A DNA stretch of 64,000 nucleotides from an uncultured Granulosicoccus sp. (GCA_947492525.1 CANLNQ010000016.1:99314-163313), one strand, 5' to 3'; positions 19,433-28,073 are shown, counted from the first letter of the stretch. Notes: generated from the sequence alone by a model not told the origin. Made by a program: numbers and translations.

Positions 19433-20146
19433 GTGATAGCGAAACCCAGCCCTCGGACTTCAGCCGGACTCGCCACCGTATTCTTGCGTGTTTTCAAGCG
19501 CGACATGAAGCTGGCTGTACGCTCGGCGGGTCAGTGGCTCAACCCGCTGTTGTTCTTCGTGATCGTGGTGACCTTGTTCCCGCTGGGGATCGGTCCGGGC
19601 CCCGCCATGTTGGCAACCATCGCCCCCGGCGTTCTGTGGGTCAGCGCATTGCTGGCCATGATGCTGTCGCTGGATGCGCTGTTTGCCAATGACTTTCGCG
19701 ACGGAACGCTGGAGCAGATGGTGCTCAGTGGTCATCCTCTGACAGTCATGGTACTGGGCAAGGTAATGGCGCACTGGGTCATCAGTGGCTTGCCTCTGGT
19801 GCTCCTGTCGCCCTTGCTGGGCTTGCTGATGCAGCTGCCGGAAGAGGCTTACCTGACACTGCTTGCCAGTCTGTTTCTGGGCACCCTGAGCCTCAGTTTC
19901 ATTGGTGCAATCGGCGCTGCACTCATTGTCAGTCTGAACCAGGGCGGCGTCCTGTTGTCCCTACTGGTGTTGCCGCTGACGGTGCCAGTACTCATATTCG
20001 GTAGTGGCGCGGTGGCTGCGGCAGGCATGGGTCTTGAAACCTCGGCACATCTCTCCATGCTGATGGCCATCGTCTTTCTGTCAGTGTCGCTGTCTCCGCT
20101 TGCCATCGCTGGTGCGTTGAGGGTCGGGGTCGCCGCCGGGCGTTGA
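19433..20146 (+). CDS. ccmB: Heme exporter membrane protein CcmB
   Basis: The 237-residue protein has six hydrophobic helices and CcmB signatures: an early FKRDMKLAVRSAGQWLNPLLFF, then DALFANDFRDGTLEQM, and a late LLVLPLTVPVLIFG. The start is GTG at 19433, about 20 bases after the ccmA stop. It forms the permease half of CcmAB. The C-terminus is slightly longer than in E. coli. Confidence 0.95.
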   Translation: MIAKPSPRTSAGLATVFLRVFKRDMKLAVRSAGQWLNPLLFFVIVVTLFPLGIGPGPAMLATIAPGVLWVSALLAMMLSLDALFANDFRDGTLEQMVLSGHPLTVMVLGKVMAHWVISGLPLVLLSPLLGLLMQLPEEAYLTLLASLFLGTLSLSFIGAIGAALIVSLNQGGVLLSLLVLPLTVPVLIFGSGAVAAAGMGLETSAHLSMLMAIVFLSVSLSPLAIAGALRVGVAAGR

Positions 20147-20202
20147 TGTTTTGACGCTCGGGCGCAGGCGGTCATGTCCGGGGCCGTGCTTCGGCCACTG
20201 AT

Positions 20203-20216
20203 TTGACCGGGGTCAA
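20203..20216. promoter_or_regulatory. Candidate FNR/Anr-type site before ccmC
   Basis: TTGAC-CGGG-GTCAA in the 167-base gap between ccmB and ccmC is a perfect inverted repeat matching the FNR-family pattern TTGAY-N4-RTCAA. FNR control of cytochrome c maturation genes is known from other proteobacteria. A convincing -10 box at the class II distance is not obvious, so it may act differently or be fortuitous. Confidence 0.4.
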
Positions 20217-20313
20217 GCAATCGCCTGGACAGGTTCGTTTGCACGGTCCGAATGAGGTCTCGATTCGTATTTCCAGCTAAACTAGACAAGTTGGACGACA
20301 GGAAAACATCAGA

Positions 20314-21057
20314 TTGTTTCAGTGGATTCACCGATTTGGCTCAGCGCCGTTCATGTACCGCCTGGCTGGGCGATTAGCCCCCTGGTTTGGCGGTCTGTGC
20401 CTGTTGAGTCTGGCTTTGGGCCTGTATCTGGGTCTGGTGGTTGCGCCAGCGGACTATGAGCAAGGCGACAGTTATCGCATCATCTATATTCACGTGCCTG
20501 CGGCATGGATGTCGATGTTCGTTTACGTGGTCATGGCCACCTCCAGTGCCATTTTCCTGATATGGCGTCTGAAGATTGCCGATGTGGTAGCCGAAGCGTC
20601 CGCTCCGATAGGCGCTGCGTTCACCGCCGTGGCCTTGTTGACCGGCTCCTTCTGGGGCAAACCCATGTGGGGAACCTGGTGGATCTGGGACGCAAGGTTG
20701 ACGTCGGAACTGTTGCTGCTGTTCCTGTACCTGGGTTACATGGCATTGCGTGGAGCGCTCGATACACCGCAAGGCTCGGCGCGGGCGGCGGCGATACTGG
20801 CCGTGGTGGGGGTCGTCAACATTCCCATCATCCACTTCAGTGTGGAATGGTGGAATACGCTGCACCAGCCGGCCACCATCTCGAAACTGGACAAACCGTC
20901 CATGCATATCAGCATGTTGAGGCCTCTGTTGTTGATGGTTCTGGCCTTCCAGATGCTGTATTTCCACAACCTGATGGTGCGGTTGAGAACCCTCATTCTG
21001 ACGCGTGAGAGCCGGGCCAGCTGGGTGGCGGAACTGAACCCTGAGACCGGGAACTGA
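20314..21057 (+). CDS. ccmC: Cytochrome c maturation heme-handling protein CcmC
   Basis: The 247-residue protein has six hydrophobic helices and the heme-handling WWD segment GTWWIWDARLTSELLL near residue 120, with flanking His residues in YIHVPAAW and PIIHFSVEWW. I take the TTG start at 20314 because the first residues (FQWIHRFGSAPFMYRLAG) match the conserved CcmC N-terminus, and CAGGAAA at 20299-20305 precedes it. The next ATG, at 20353, would cut that off. CcmC transfers heme to CcmE at the periplasmic face. Confidence 0.94.
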   Translation: MFQWIHRFGSAPFMYRLAGRLAPWFGGLCLLSLALGLYLGLVVAPADYEQGDSYRIIYIHVPAAWMSMFVYVVMATSSAIFLIWRLKIADVVAEASAPIGAAFTAVALLTGSFWGKPMWGTWWIWDARLTSELLLLFLYLGYMALRGALDTPQGSARAAAILAVVGVVNIPIIHFSVEWWNTLHQPATISKLDKPSMHISMLRPLLLMVLAFQMLYFHNLMVRLRTLILTRESRASWVAELNPETGN

Positions 21058-21058
21058 C

Positions 21059-21223
21059 ATGGCTGAATTTCTGAACATGGGAGGGTATGCATTCTATGTA
21101 TGGACTTCCTACTTTCTTGCCTTGATCCTGCTTGGCGGTGTCGCGCTGTGGACGTCAATGCAATCGCGCAAGGTGCGGCTCAGCGCCATTCGCAAGGCAC
21201 AACAACGAAGACGCAAATCATGA
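21059..21223 (+). CDS. ccmD: Heme exporter protein CcmD
   Basis: This short 54-residue frame lies between ccmC and ccmE. It begins MAEFLNMGGYAFYVW, the typical CcmD opening with a Gly-Gly-Tyr, then has one membrane helix and a basic C-terminal tail (RKAQQRRRKS). CcmD is the small single-pass subunit that helps release holo-CcmE from CcmABC. Its ATG is two bases after the ccmC stop, and its TGA overlaps the ccmE start (ATGA). Confidence 0.93.
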   Translation: MAEFLNMGGYAFYVWTSYFLALILLGGVALWTSMQSRKVRLSAIRKAQQRRRKS

Positions 21224-21696
21224 CTCCCAAACGCAAGCAACGCCTGATTCTGGTGAGTGTGATGCTGTGTGGTGTGGCCGCGGCCGCGGCATTCGGTGTC
21301 AACGCTTTCCGGGACAACATCATGCTGTTCCATTCTCCATCGGATGTGGTCGCCGGCGCGGTGAACCCCGGCAAGGCCTTTCGGGTCGGGGGCATGGTGG
21401 TGGACGGCAGTGTGCAGCGAGACCAGGACAGTCTCGAGGTTCGTTTCGAACTGACCGACTACGACAAGACGATTCCGGTGAGCTTTTCGGGCATCCTGCC
21501 GGATCTGTTTCGTGAAGGGCAGGGCATCGTCGCCATGGGCGCCATGGACGACGCAGGCACCTTTGAAGCGAGCGAAGTGCTCGCCAAGCATGATGAAAAC
21601 TACATGCCTCCGGAGGTTGCCGACGCGCTGGAGCGTGCTGGCAAGATGCCCGGCACGGCAGCAAATTTTGACAGCAAGACGGTAGTCGAGCCATGA
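21220..21696 (+). CDS. ccmE: Cytochrome c-type biogenesis heme chaperone CcmE
   Basis: The 158-residue protein has an N-terminal membrane anchor followed by the periplasmic OB-fold. The heme-binding motif reads KHDENYMPP, with the covalent-heme His at about residue 124 and the Tyr four residues later. FRVGGMVVDGSV and the PDLFREGQGIVAMG strand also match. ATG 21220 overlaps the ccmD stop and gives the standard length; longer versions of the frame run through ccmD and are not coding. CcmE carries heme from CcmC to CcmF. Confidence 0.96.
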   Translation: MTPKRKQRLILVSVMLCGVAAAAAFGVNAFRDNIMLFHSPSDVVAGAVNPGKAFRVGGMVVDGSVQRDQDSLEVRFELTDYDKTIPVSFSGILPDLFREGQGIVAMGAMDDAGTFEASEVLAKHDENYMPPEVADALERAGKMPGTAANFDSKTVVEP

Positions 21697-23741
21697 TTCC
21701 CGAGCTTGGGCAATTTGCCCTGATCCTCGCATTGTGCACAGCGGTCGTGATGGCCGTGATTCCGCTGGCCGGCAGTTTCACCGGCCATTCGGGCTGGATG
21801 GACATGGCCAGACCGGCCGCGGCCGCGCAGACCTTCTTCGTATCGCTGGCCTATGCCTGTCTGACCTGGAGTTTCATATCACACGATTTCAGTGTGCTCT
21901 ATGTGGCCAACACCAGCAATCTGTCCCTGCCCCTGATCTATCGAATCTCCGGTGTCTGGGGCGGTCACGAGGGCTCCATCCTCTTCTGGTGCTTCATTCT
22001 GGCGGTCTGGACCGGCGCCGTGGCGGTCTTCAGTCGATCCCTGCCTCAAGTACTGCTGGCACGCGTACTGTCGGTTCTCGGCATGATCAGTATCGGTTTT
22101 CTGCTGTTTGTGCTGCTGACCTCCAACCCCTTTGAACGGATCTTCCCCGTGCCGCTGGATGGCGCGTCGCTGAACCCCCTGCTGCAGGATCCGGGCATGG
22201 CGATTCATCCGCCCATGTTGTACATGGGATACGTGGGCTTCTCGGTGGCCTTTGCCTTTGCCATTGCCGCGCTGGTGGGCGGGCAGCTCGATGCTGCAAC
22301 CTTGCGCTGGATGCGACCCTGGACCAATGTGGCCTGGCTGTTCCTGACGATCGGCATTTCTCTGGGCAGCTACTGGGCGTATTACGAACTTGGCTGGGGC
22401 GGCTGGTGGTTCTGGGATCCGGTCGAGAATGCCTCCTTCATGCCATGGCTGGTGGGAACGGCGCTGATACATTCCCTGGCAGCATCGGAAAAACGCGGCG
22501 TGTTCAAGGCATGGACGGTACTGCTGGCAGTACTGGCGTTTTCCCTGAGCCTGTTGGGAACCTTCCTGGTCCGTTCGGGGGTGCTGACGTCCGTGCATTC
22601 CTTTGCTGCAGACCCCACCCGTGGATTGTTCATCCTGCTGTTTCTGGGCGTGATCGTGGGCGGATCGCTGCTTCTGTACGCCATCCGTGCCAACAAGCTG
22701 GTATCAACGGCCAGCTATGAACTGGTGTCGCGCGAAACCGGTCTGCTGATCAATAACATCCTGCTGGTGGTGGCCAGTGCCGCCGTTTTGCTGGGCACGC
22801 TCTATCCCCTGTTTGTCGACGCTCTGGGCTACGGCAAGATCTCGGTCGGTGAACAGTATTTCAACGCCGTCTTCGTGCCGCTCATGCTGCCCATTCTGGC
22901 GCTGGTCGGCGTGGGAGCCATGCTGAACTGGAAGCGTGACCGGCTGGCCGGGCGTTCCACCATGCTGATCGGCCTGGCAGTGGCCAGCATCATCCTGGCC
23001 GCCGTCCTGACAACGCAGCTCACGGATTTTCGGGTAAGTGCCGTGGCCACACTGGCCCTGGCCATCTGGGTTACCGCCACGACCGTGTACGGCGTGTTCC
23101 ATCGCGTCAGAAACAAGCGCAATCGCCTGTCTGCCGTCATGCATACACCGGCTGCGTTCTGGGGCATGACCGTGGCTCATCTGGGGCTTGCGGTCTTCAC
23201 CGTGGGTGTGGCGCTTACCTCCATCTACACCGAGGAGCAGACGGTGCGCATGGAGATCAACGACAGCCATGCCATGGGTGGTTACACGTTTACCTTTGTC
23301 TCTCTGGAAGAGGTGAGGGGGCCTAACTACAGTGCTGCTGAAGCCAGCTTTCAGGTCGAGCGCGATGGGCGTGATGTGGGCGTCATTCGCTCTCAGAAGC
23401 GGGTCTATGACGTGAGGCGCGACGGCATGACCGAGGCCGGAATCGATGGCAATCTGGCGCGCGATCTGTTCATTGCGATGGGTGAACCTCTGGACAGTGC
23501 CAATACGGCCTGGAGTGTCCGCATACAGACCAAGCCGTTCATCCGCTGGATCTGGCTGGGCACGATATTCATGGCCGTCGGTGGTCTGCTTGCCGCTGTC
23601 GATCGACGTTATCGAAGCGTTGGTGCCAGACAGAAAGCCGGCGTATCCGGCCAGCGAGCCGGGAGGCTGGAGCAGGCATCAGGTCCGGCCGTGGCTTCCA
23701 TGACGAGGACTGCGACAGGACAGAGTGGAGCTGACCTCTGA
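21693..23741 (+). CDS. ccmF: Cytochrome c heme lyase subunit CcmF
   Basis: The 682-residue polytopic protein has the WWD domain GGWWFWDPVENASFMPWL near residue 237 and the flanking heme-ligand histidines (VWGGHEGS, MAIHPPMLY and GTALIHSLA). A large periplasmic domain lies near the C-terminus, before the last helix. It overlaps ccmE by 4 bases and shares its last base with ccmG. CcmF receives heme from CcmE and, with CcmH, attaches it to apocytochrome c. The C-terminal 35-residue hydrophilic tail is slightly longer than usual. Confidence 0.97.
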   Translation: MIPELGQFALILALCTAVVMAVIPLAGSFTGHSGWMDMARPAAAAQTFFVSLAYACLTWSFISHDFSVLYVANTSNLSLPLIYRISGVWGGHEGSILFWCFILAVWTGAVAVFSRSLPQVLLARVLSVLGMISIGFLLFVLLTSNPFERIFPVPLDGASLNPLLQDPGMAIHPPMLYMGYVGFSVAFAFAIAALVGGQLDAATLRWMRPWTNVAWLFLTIGISLGSYWAYYELGWGGWWFWDPVENASFMPWLVGTALIHSLAASEKRGVFKAWTVLLAVLAFSLSLLGTFLVRSGVLTSVHSFAADPTRGLFILLFLGVIVGGSLLLYAIRANKLVSTASYELVSRETGLLINNILLVVASAAVLLGTLYPLFVDALGYGKISVGEQYFNAVFVPLMLPILALVGVGAMLNWKRDRLAGRSTMLIGLAVASIILAAVLTTQLTDFRVSAVATLALAIWVTATTVYGVFHRVRNKRNRLSAVMHTPAAFWGMTVAHLGLAVFTVGVALTSIYTEEQTVRMEINDSHAMGGYTFTFVSLEEVRGPNYSAAEASFQVERDGRDVGVIRSQKRVYDVRRDGMTEAGIDGNLARDLFIAMGEPLDSANTAWSVRIQTKPFIRWIWLGTIFMAVGGLLAAVDRRYRSVGARQKAGVSGQRAGRLEQASGPAVASMTRTATGQSGADL

Positions 23742-24283
23742 TGAGCCTTGCACTCAAGTTATTGCCACTGGTCCTGTTTCTGGCGCTTGCCGGGTTTCTG
23801 GCCAAGGGATTGACCCTGAATCCGACCGAGTTGCCGTCACCGTTGATCGACAAGACGGCGCCGGCATTCGTGGTGGACAAGCTGCCTGCCAGCGATGGTC
23901 AGTTCAGTAGCGCGGACATGGATGGCAAAGTGTGGGTTCTCAATGTCTGGGCGAGCTGGTGCGGACCCTGCGTGCAGGAGCATCCTGTGCTCATCGATCT
24001 GGCTGCCGAACGCCCGGTGCCGATCGTCGGCCTGAACTACAAGGACAAACCGGAGGATGCACTTCCCTGGCTGGCACGGCTGGGCAATCCGTTTGTCGAG
24101 GTGCTGGATGATCAGCGTGGCGACGTGGGCCTCGATTTCGGCGTCTACGGCGTTCCCGAGACCTTCGTGATCGATGGCAATGGCGTGGTTCGCTACAAGC
24201 ATGTCGGGCCGCTCGATGGGCAGGCCATGCGAGACAAGCTGCTGCCATTGATCGATGAATTGATGGAGGAGGCCAGTTCATGA
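23741..24283 (+). CDS. ccmG: Thiol:disulfide interchange protein CcmG/DsbE
   Basis: The 180-residue thioredoxin-fold protein has an N-terminal membrane anchor and the reducing active site WCGPC (Cys about 74 and 77) in ASWCGPCVQEHP. The GVYGVPETFVIDGNG segment contains the cis-proline typical of DsbE/CcmG. It acts in the periplasm to reduce CcmH or the apocytochrome c heme-binding cysteines. It overlaps ccmF at its start and ccmH at its end. Confidence 0.96.
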   Translation: MSLALKLLPLVLFLALAGFLAKGLTLNPTELPSPLIDKTAPAFVVDKLPASDGQFSSADMDGKVWVLNVWASWCGPCVQEHPVLIDLAAERPVPIVGLNYKDKPEDALPWLARLGNPFVEVLDDQRGDVGLDFGVYGVPETFVIDGNGVVRYKHVGPLDGQAMRDKLLPLIDELMEEASS

Positions 24284-24780
24284 AATCACTCTGCACGTCT
24301 CTGATCCTGAGTGCCGTGTTGTGCGTTGCTGCCCTGTCGACGGCACGGGCTGCCGAAGAAATCGTCAGCTTCGACAAGCCGGAACAGGCCGCCTTGTTTC
24401 ACTCGCTGTTACGCGAATACCGCTGCCTGAAATGCCAGAATCAGAACCTGGCAGATTCTCACGCGTCTCTGGCGGCCGATTTGCGGCGTGAGATTCGCAC
24501 GCAGATTCTGCAAGGCAAGGGCAAGCCGGAGATCGACGAATACCTGGTGGCACGCTATGGGGAGTTCGTGTTGTACCGACCGCGTTTCAGCGCCAAGACG
24601 GCCGTTCTGTGGCTGGGCCCCTTCGTGCTCCTGCTGATAGGGCTGACCGGGGTGTACATCATGATACGTCGGCGGTCGGCGGGCAGGGCTCGACAGATCG
24701 CCGACATGGAGGCGTCAATGGCTGCCAACGACGATCAATCGGCACGTCTGGCACGTGCACGTCAACTTCTTGACGATTGA
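24280..24780 (+). CDS. ccmH: Cytochrome c-type biogenesis protein CcmH
   Basis: The 166-residue protein has a signal peptide, then the CcmH three-helix domain with the redox motif RCLKCQNQNLADS (Cys about 49 and 52). A membrane helix (VLWLGPFVLLLIGLTGVY) and a short cytoplasmic tail follow. It is the short CcmH (CcmL) form without the TPR domain that E. coli CcmH carries. In organisms with this form a separate CcmI normally supplies the TPR part, but the next gene here is a transcription regulator, not ccmI. Confidence 0.95.
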   Translation: MKSLCTSLILSAVLCVAALSTARAAEEIVSFDKPEQAALFHSLLREYRCLKCQNQNLADSHASLAADLRREIRTQILQGKGKPEIDEYLVARYGEFVLYRPRFSAKTAVLWLGPFVLLLIGLTGVYIMIRRRSAGRARQIADMEASMAANDDQSARLARARQLLDD

Positions 24781-24896
24781 GCAGTGCGTGTAGAAATGCT
24801 GATAACGAGACCAGAAATCTCGTTAAAGATTGTCCCCAAATGTTAAAAGTTGTCTGATTCGCTTTTCTGCCGGTGGTTTGACGTGATATTGTACCT

Positions 24897-24928
24897 TTGT
24901 GAAAAAGAAGAATGAATATTCTTCACAA
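24897..24928. promoter_or_regulatory. Nested inverted repeats upstream of the XRE regulator
   Basis: Two inverted repeats are nested. TTGTGAA (24897-24903) is complementary to TTCACAA (24922-24928), and inside it GAAGAAT (24907-24913) pairs with ATTCTTC (24918-24924). The element ends 17 bases before the regulator's ATG, a natural place for an autoregulatory operator. TTGACG at 24878-24883 could be a -35 box, but no good -10 follows at 17 bases. Confidence 0.4.
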
Positions 24929-24945
24929 ATGGAGCGCATACGCAG

Positions 24946-25413
24946 ATGATTACACCGGACTTCTCACGGCCCGTGGAACCCTCGCTTGACGAGCTTTCAA
25001 CTGAAGACTTTCTGCAGGTTGTGGGGCAACGAGTCAGACAGCAACGAGCTCGCAAGAGCATGTCCAGGAAACGACTGGCAGAGGTGTCGACCGTCTCTGA
25101 ACGTTATCTGGCTCAACTCGAATCAGGCCAGGGCAATATGTCCATAGCCCTGTTGCGCAAGGTGACATCCGCCATCGGCATCTCCATGGGGGCCTTGATG
25201 TCCGAAGAGGTGACCGAGACCTGTTTCAAGAAGGTTGCGCCGGTGCAGCCAAGCGCTCGTCCGACGTCCGGGCACGAACCGGATTGTGCCAAGCAACATG
25301 GCGCTTCGCGGGAGCCCGGCCATCTGGGCCAGCGGCAGGCAGAGGGCAGCGATTCGAATCATTCACCCAATTCGCTGCGTGATCCCTCCTCAGTGGAATC
25401 GGCTGATATCTGA
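24946..25413 (+). CDS. XRE-family transcriptional regulator resembling the BzdR/BoxR DNA-binding domain
   Basis: The protein has 155 residues. About residues 22-85 form a helix-turn-helix of the XRE type with RVRQQRARKSMSRKRLAEVS, SERYLAQLESGQGN and ALLRKVTSAIGI. This matches closely the N-terminal domain of the BzdR/BoxR regulators of aromatic acid degradation. Those proteins are about 300 residues with a C-terminal shikimate-kinase-like effector domain. Here that domain is missing: the C-terminal 65 residues are low-complexity, polar and have no P-loop. GGAG at 24931-24934 precedes the ATG by 11 bases. It is convergent with pxpA (12-base gap). Targets are unknown; the nested repeat upstream suggests autoregulation. 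Confidence 0.75.
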   Translation: MITPDFSRPVEPSLDELSTEDFLQVVGQRVRQQRARKSMSRKRLAEVSTVSERYLAQLESGQGNMSIALLRKVTSAIGISMGALMSEEVTETCFKKVAPVQPSARPTSGHEPDCAKQHGASREPGHLGQRQAEGSDSNHSPNSLRDPSSVESADI

Positions 25414-25425
25414 AGACAGGCTGCT

Positions 25426-26199
25426 TCAGTTACGCTGCATCAGTGCAGGCAGACTGAGCAACTCATGGCCCTGGTTCAGCAGTTCGGTTCTGATCTGCTG
25501 GGCTGTGTCCACGGCATGTGCATTGTCGCCGTGAACGCAGATGCTGTGGAAGGGGGTGGGTAGAACGTCGCCGTCTTCAGTGACGATACCCTGAGCCTCT
25601 ATCATGGATTTGACATGTGCTATGCAATCCGCAGCGCTCTGCAGCACAGCACCTGGCTTGCGCCGGGACACCAGTGAACCACGCGCTGTGTAGGCACGAT
25701 CGGCGAATATTTCCAGCGCCGTTGTCAGTGACGCTTCCGCCGCAGCCGCAGCCAACTGTGACATGACCGGTGCAAGCACTATCAGATTCCTGTTGAAATC
25801 GCTGACTGCCTGAATCACGACATCCGCCATGTCGCGATCCTCACAGGCCATGTTGTTCAATGCCCCGTGAGGCTTCACATGGCTCATCGTCATGCCCATG
25901 CTGCGACTCACACCATCCAGTGCAGCCAGTTGGTACAACACCAGAGCGCGCAGTTCGTCGGCAGATAGGGTCATGGGCCTGCGCCCGAAGCCTTGCAGGT
26001 CGGCAAAGCCGGGATGCGCGCCGATACTCACACCTGCCTCGAGCGCGTGTGACACCGTGTGGCTCATGACCAGTGGGTCTCCCGCGTGAAAACCACAAGC
26101 CACGTTGGCTGAATCGACTACCTGAAGCAAGCGCTGATCGTCACCCATCTTCCAGGGACCAAAGGACTCTCCGAGGTCGGCATTCAGATTGAGCAGCAT
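25426..26199 (-). CDS. pxpA: 5-oxoprolinase subunit PxpA (LamB/YcsF family)
   Basis: The 257-residue protein opens with the family signature LNADLGESFGPWKMGDD, then has SANVACGFHAGDP with metal-site residues, GAHPGFADLQGFGRR, and HVKPHGALNNM. These are the LamB/YcsF landmarks. PxpA works with PxpB and PxpC to hydrolyse 5-oxoproline (pyroglutamate) to glutamate with ATP. It is the last gene of the aldolase-pxpB-pxpC-pxpA operon, 49 bases after pxpC. Confidence 0.95.
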   Translation of the reverse strand: MLLNLNADLGESFGPWKMGDDQRLLQVVDSANVACGFHAGDPLVMSHTVSHALEAGVSIGAHPGFADLQGFGRRPMTLSADELRALVLYQLAALDGVSRSMGMTMSHVKPHGALNNMACEDRDMADVVIQAVSDFNRNLIVLAPVMSQLAAAAAEASLTTALEIFADRAYTARGSLVSRRKPGAVLQSAADCIAHVKSMIEAQGIVTEDGDVLPTPFHSICVHGDNAHAVDTAQQIRTELLNQGHELLSLPALMQRN

Positions 26200-26248
26200 G
26201 GGCAGGCATCTCCGGGGAATGAAAATCTGGCTTGACGCGAGACTATCA

Positions 26249-27310
26249 TCACAGGGACAGTCCGTCGGTCACGCCATCGATCAGATTATGAGCGAGCAGT
26301 GTTTCAGTGCTCAGTACGGCATCGCGTACCGGGGAAATGCGGTCAATCGCATCCTGCAGGGCTGCCGCTTCGGCCCGAACGCATTCGATCGCTGAAGCAA
26401 CGCTGACCGCCTCGAAAAACATCGCATTTCCCGGTCTCTGAAGTCCCAGTAGGGGCAGATCGATGGATATCACCGTGGCAATCTTCGGATAACCACCGGC
26501 GGTATGAGCATCATTGAGAAGCACGATGGGCTGGCCATTGCCCGGAACCTGGATGGAGCCGGGAATGATGGCATCAGACACGATATCGCGAGCTGCCTTG
26601 TCGCGATGCTCGATTGCAGGGCCGGTGAGTCTTGCTCCCATGCGGTCGACGTCGGTGCTCAGTCGGAACTCGCTGTTCAGAAATGTGTCGATACCGTTTG
26701 CGGAAAAATGATCGTCCTGAGGACCGAGAACAACGCGCAGACGCGAGCCGAGGTAGTGATTCAGCACAGGGTCCTCGCACTCGAGTTCGGGTCCTTGTGC
26801 CGGTGTCGAGATTTGCAGCTGGTCGCCCGCTGACAGCGCTGCGCCATCGATGCCGCCCAGTCCGGCTTTCGCGTAGGTCGAGGCACTGCCCAGTTGACTG
26901 CTGGTCTGCAATCCGTGGAAGGCAATGACCGCATGACGCAGACTGCCCGTGCTGTTCAGCATGAGCGTCGTCTGCGGGGCGAGGGTGTAACTGCGACAGG
27001 GTTTGACAGGCGTCTGTCTGTCGCCGGTCTGCTGTTGCATCTTCAAGTCAGGCGAGCCCATAACGGCCATCCTGACGGGGGTATCACCCGTGCTCAGACG
27101 CAAGCCGCCTTCAAAGCTCTCGATGACGCACGTATCCACGGCATTGCCGACAAGAGAGTTTGCCAGTTGTTGCCAGGCCGGTGTCAGCACGCCTGACCAG
27201 GGTACGCCCAGATGCCGCAGACCGAAGCGACCCTTGTCCTGAAGCGTGCTCAGCAGGCCGGGTGTGTCGATGCGGATGCCTGCGCCTGAGGCTGGGTGCG
27301 TATCGTTCAT
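26249..27310 (-). CDS. pxpC: 5-oxoprolinase subunit PxpC (biotin-dependent carboxyltransferase/KipA family)
   Basis: The 353-residue protein has the AHS2/KipA pattern: GIRIDTPGLLSTLQDKGRFGLRHLGVPWSG near the start, NLLNDAHTAGGYPKIATV-like motif (here VLLNDAHTAGGYPK) near residue 270, and an RMGARLTGP segment. It overlaps the pxpB end by one base, and the two products form the PxpBC complex. The homologous Bacillus KipA-KipI pair was first studied as a kinase regulator, but the presence of PxpA next door favours the oxoprolinase role. Confidence 0.93.
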   Translation of the reverse strand: MNDTHPASGAGIRIDTPGLLSTLQDKGRFGLRHLGVPWSGVLTPAWQQLANSLVGNAVDTCVIESFEGGLRLSTGDTPVRMAVMGSPDLKMQQQTGDRQTPVKPCRSYTLAPQTTLMLNSTGSLRHAVIAFHGLQTSSQLGSASTYAKAGLGGIDGAALSAGDQLQISTPAQGPELECEDPVLNHYLGSRLRVVLGPQDDHFSANGIDTFLNSEFRLSTDVDRMGARLTGPAIEHRDKAARDIVSDAIIPGSIQVPGNGQPIVLLNDAHTAGGYPKIATVISIDLPLLGLQRPGNAMFFEAVSVASAIECVRAEAAALQDAIDRISPVRDAVLSTETLLAHNLIDGVTDGLSL

Positions 27311-28056
27311 CAGAGATCCCGTTGCCGAAGGCTGGAGCGCTGGAACTGCCCCTTGTCGATCTCGTCTTTCAAGGCCTGCAGCTCAGCGGTGTCGATGGCC
27401 CTGAAACTGACCGTGTCGCCTGTCTTGAACAAGGCAGGCGGATTCAGCTGGCCGTCAAACAACGGAACCGGCGTATTGCCAAGGATGTGCCAGCCTCCGG
27501 GGCTGTCCCAGGGATAGACGCCGGTGAGTTGATTGGCGATGGCGACACTGCCGGCCGGCACCCGAACCCGGGGTTCAGTGCGACGTGGCAGATGCAATTC
27601 GGAAGGCGTATCACCGAGGAAGGCAAATCCGGGGAGAAAGCCCAGCATGTAGACCTTGAAGAGCATGCTCTGATGCAATTCGATGACTCGCTCGGGCTGC
27701 AGGCCGGTAAGTTCCGCTACCGAGTCCAGGTCCGGGCCGGATTCTCCACCATAGTGGACGGGGATCTGCCAGTGACTGCTTTCGGAGTCTGTCTGTTCGA
27801 GCGTGCCGCTGTTCAGATGGCGCAGCTGCCCGACAAGTTCGTCTGGTGTCGTGCGCAAGGGGTCAAACACCAGCGCCAGAGAACGAAAGGTGGGGATGGT
27901 CTCGAGTATGCCTTGCAGCTCACCCGCCGTCATGGCGGCATGGATTCGTGTATCAAGCAAGACGACCTGATCGACGATGTCTCGTTCGATGGACTCGCCG
28001 AATTCCAGCACCAGCGTTCTGTCACCGGCGTGCAAGGGGGTCCAGGTGTCATGCAT
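27310..28056 (-). CDS. pxpB: 5-oxoprolinase subunit PxpB (KipI/allophanate hydrolase subunit 1 family)
   Basis: The 248-residue protein has the AHS1 features: VHYGGESGPDLDSVAE near residue 153, MLGFLPGFAFLGDTP, and a C-terminal GGWHILGNTPVPLFD. AHS1 proteins have a cyclophilin-like fold. It is 17 bases downstream of the class II aldolase gene and overlaps pxpC. Together with PxpC and PxpA it makes the prokaryotic 5-oxoprolinase. Confidence 0.93.
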   Translation of the reverse strand: MHDTWTPLHAGDRTLVLEFGESIERDIVDQVVLLDTRIHAAMTAGELQGILETIPTFRSLALVFDPLRTTPDELVGQLRHLNSGTLEQTDSESSHWQIPVHYGGESGPDLDSVAELTGLQPERVIELHQSMLFKVYMLGFLPGFAFLGDTPSELHLPRRTEPRVRVPAGSVAIANQLTGVYPWDSPGGWHILGNTPVPLFDGQLNPPALFKTGDTVSFRAIDTAELQALKDEIDKGQFQRSSLRQRDL

Positions 28057-28073
28057 GCTGCTGCTTGCTCTGA

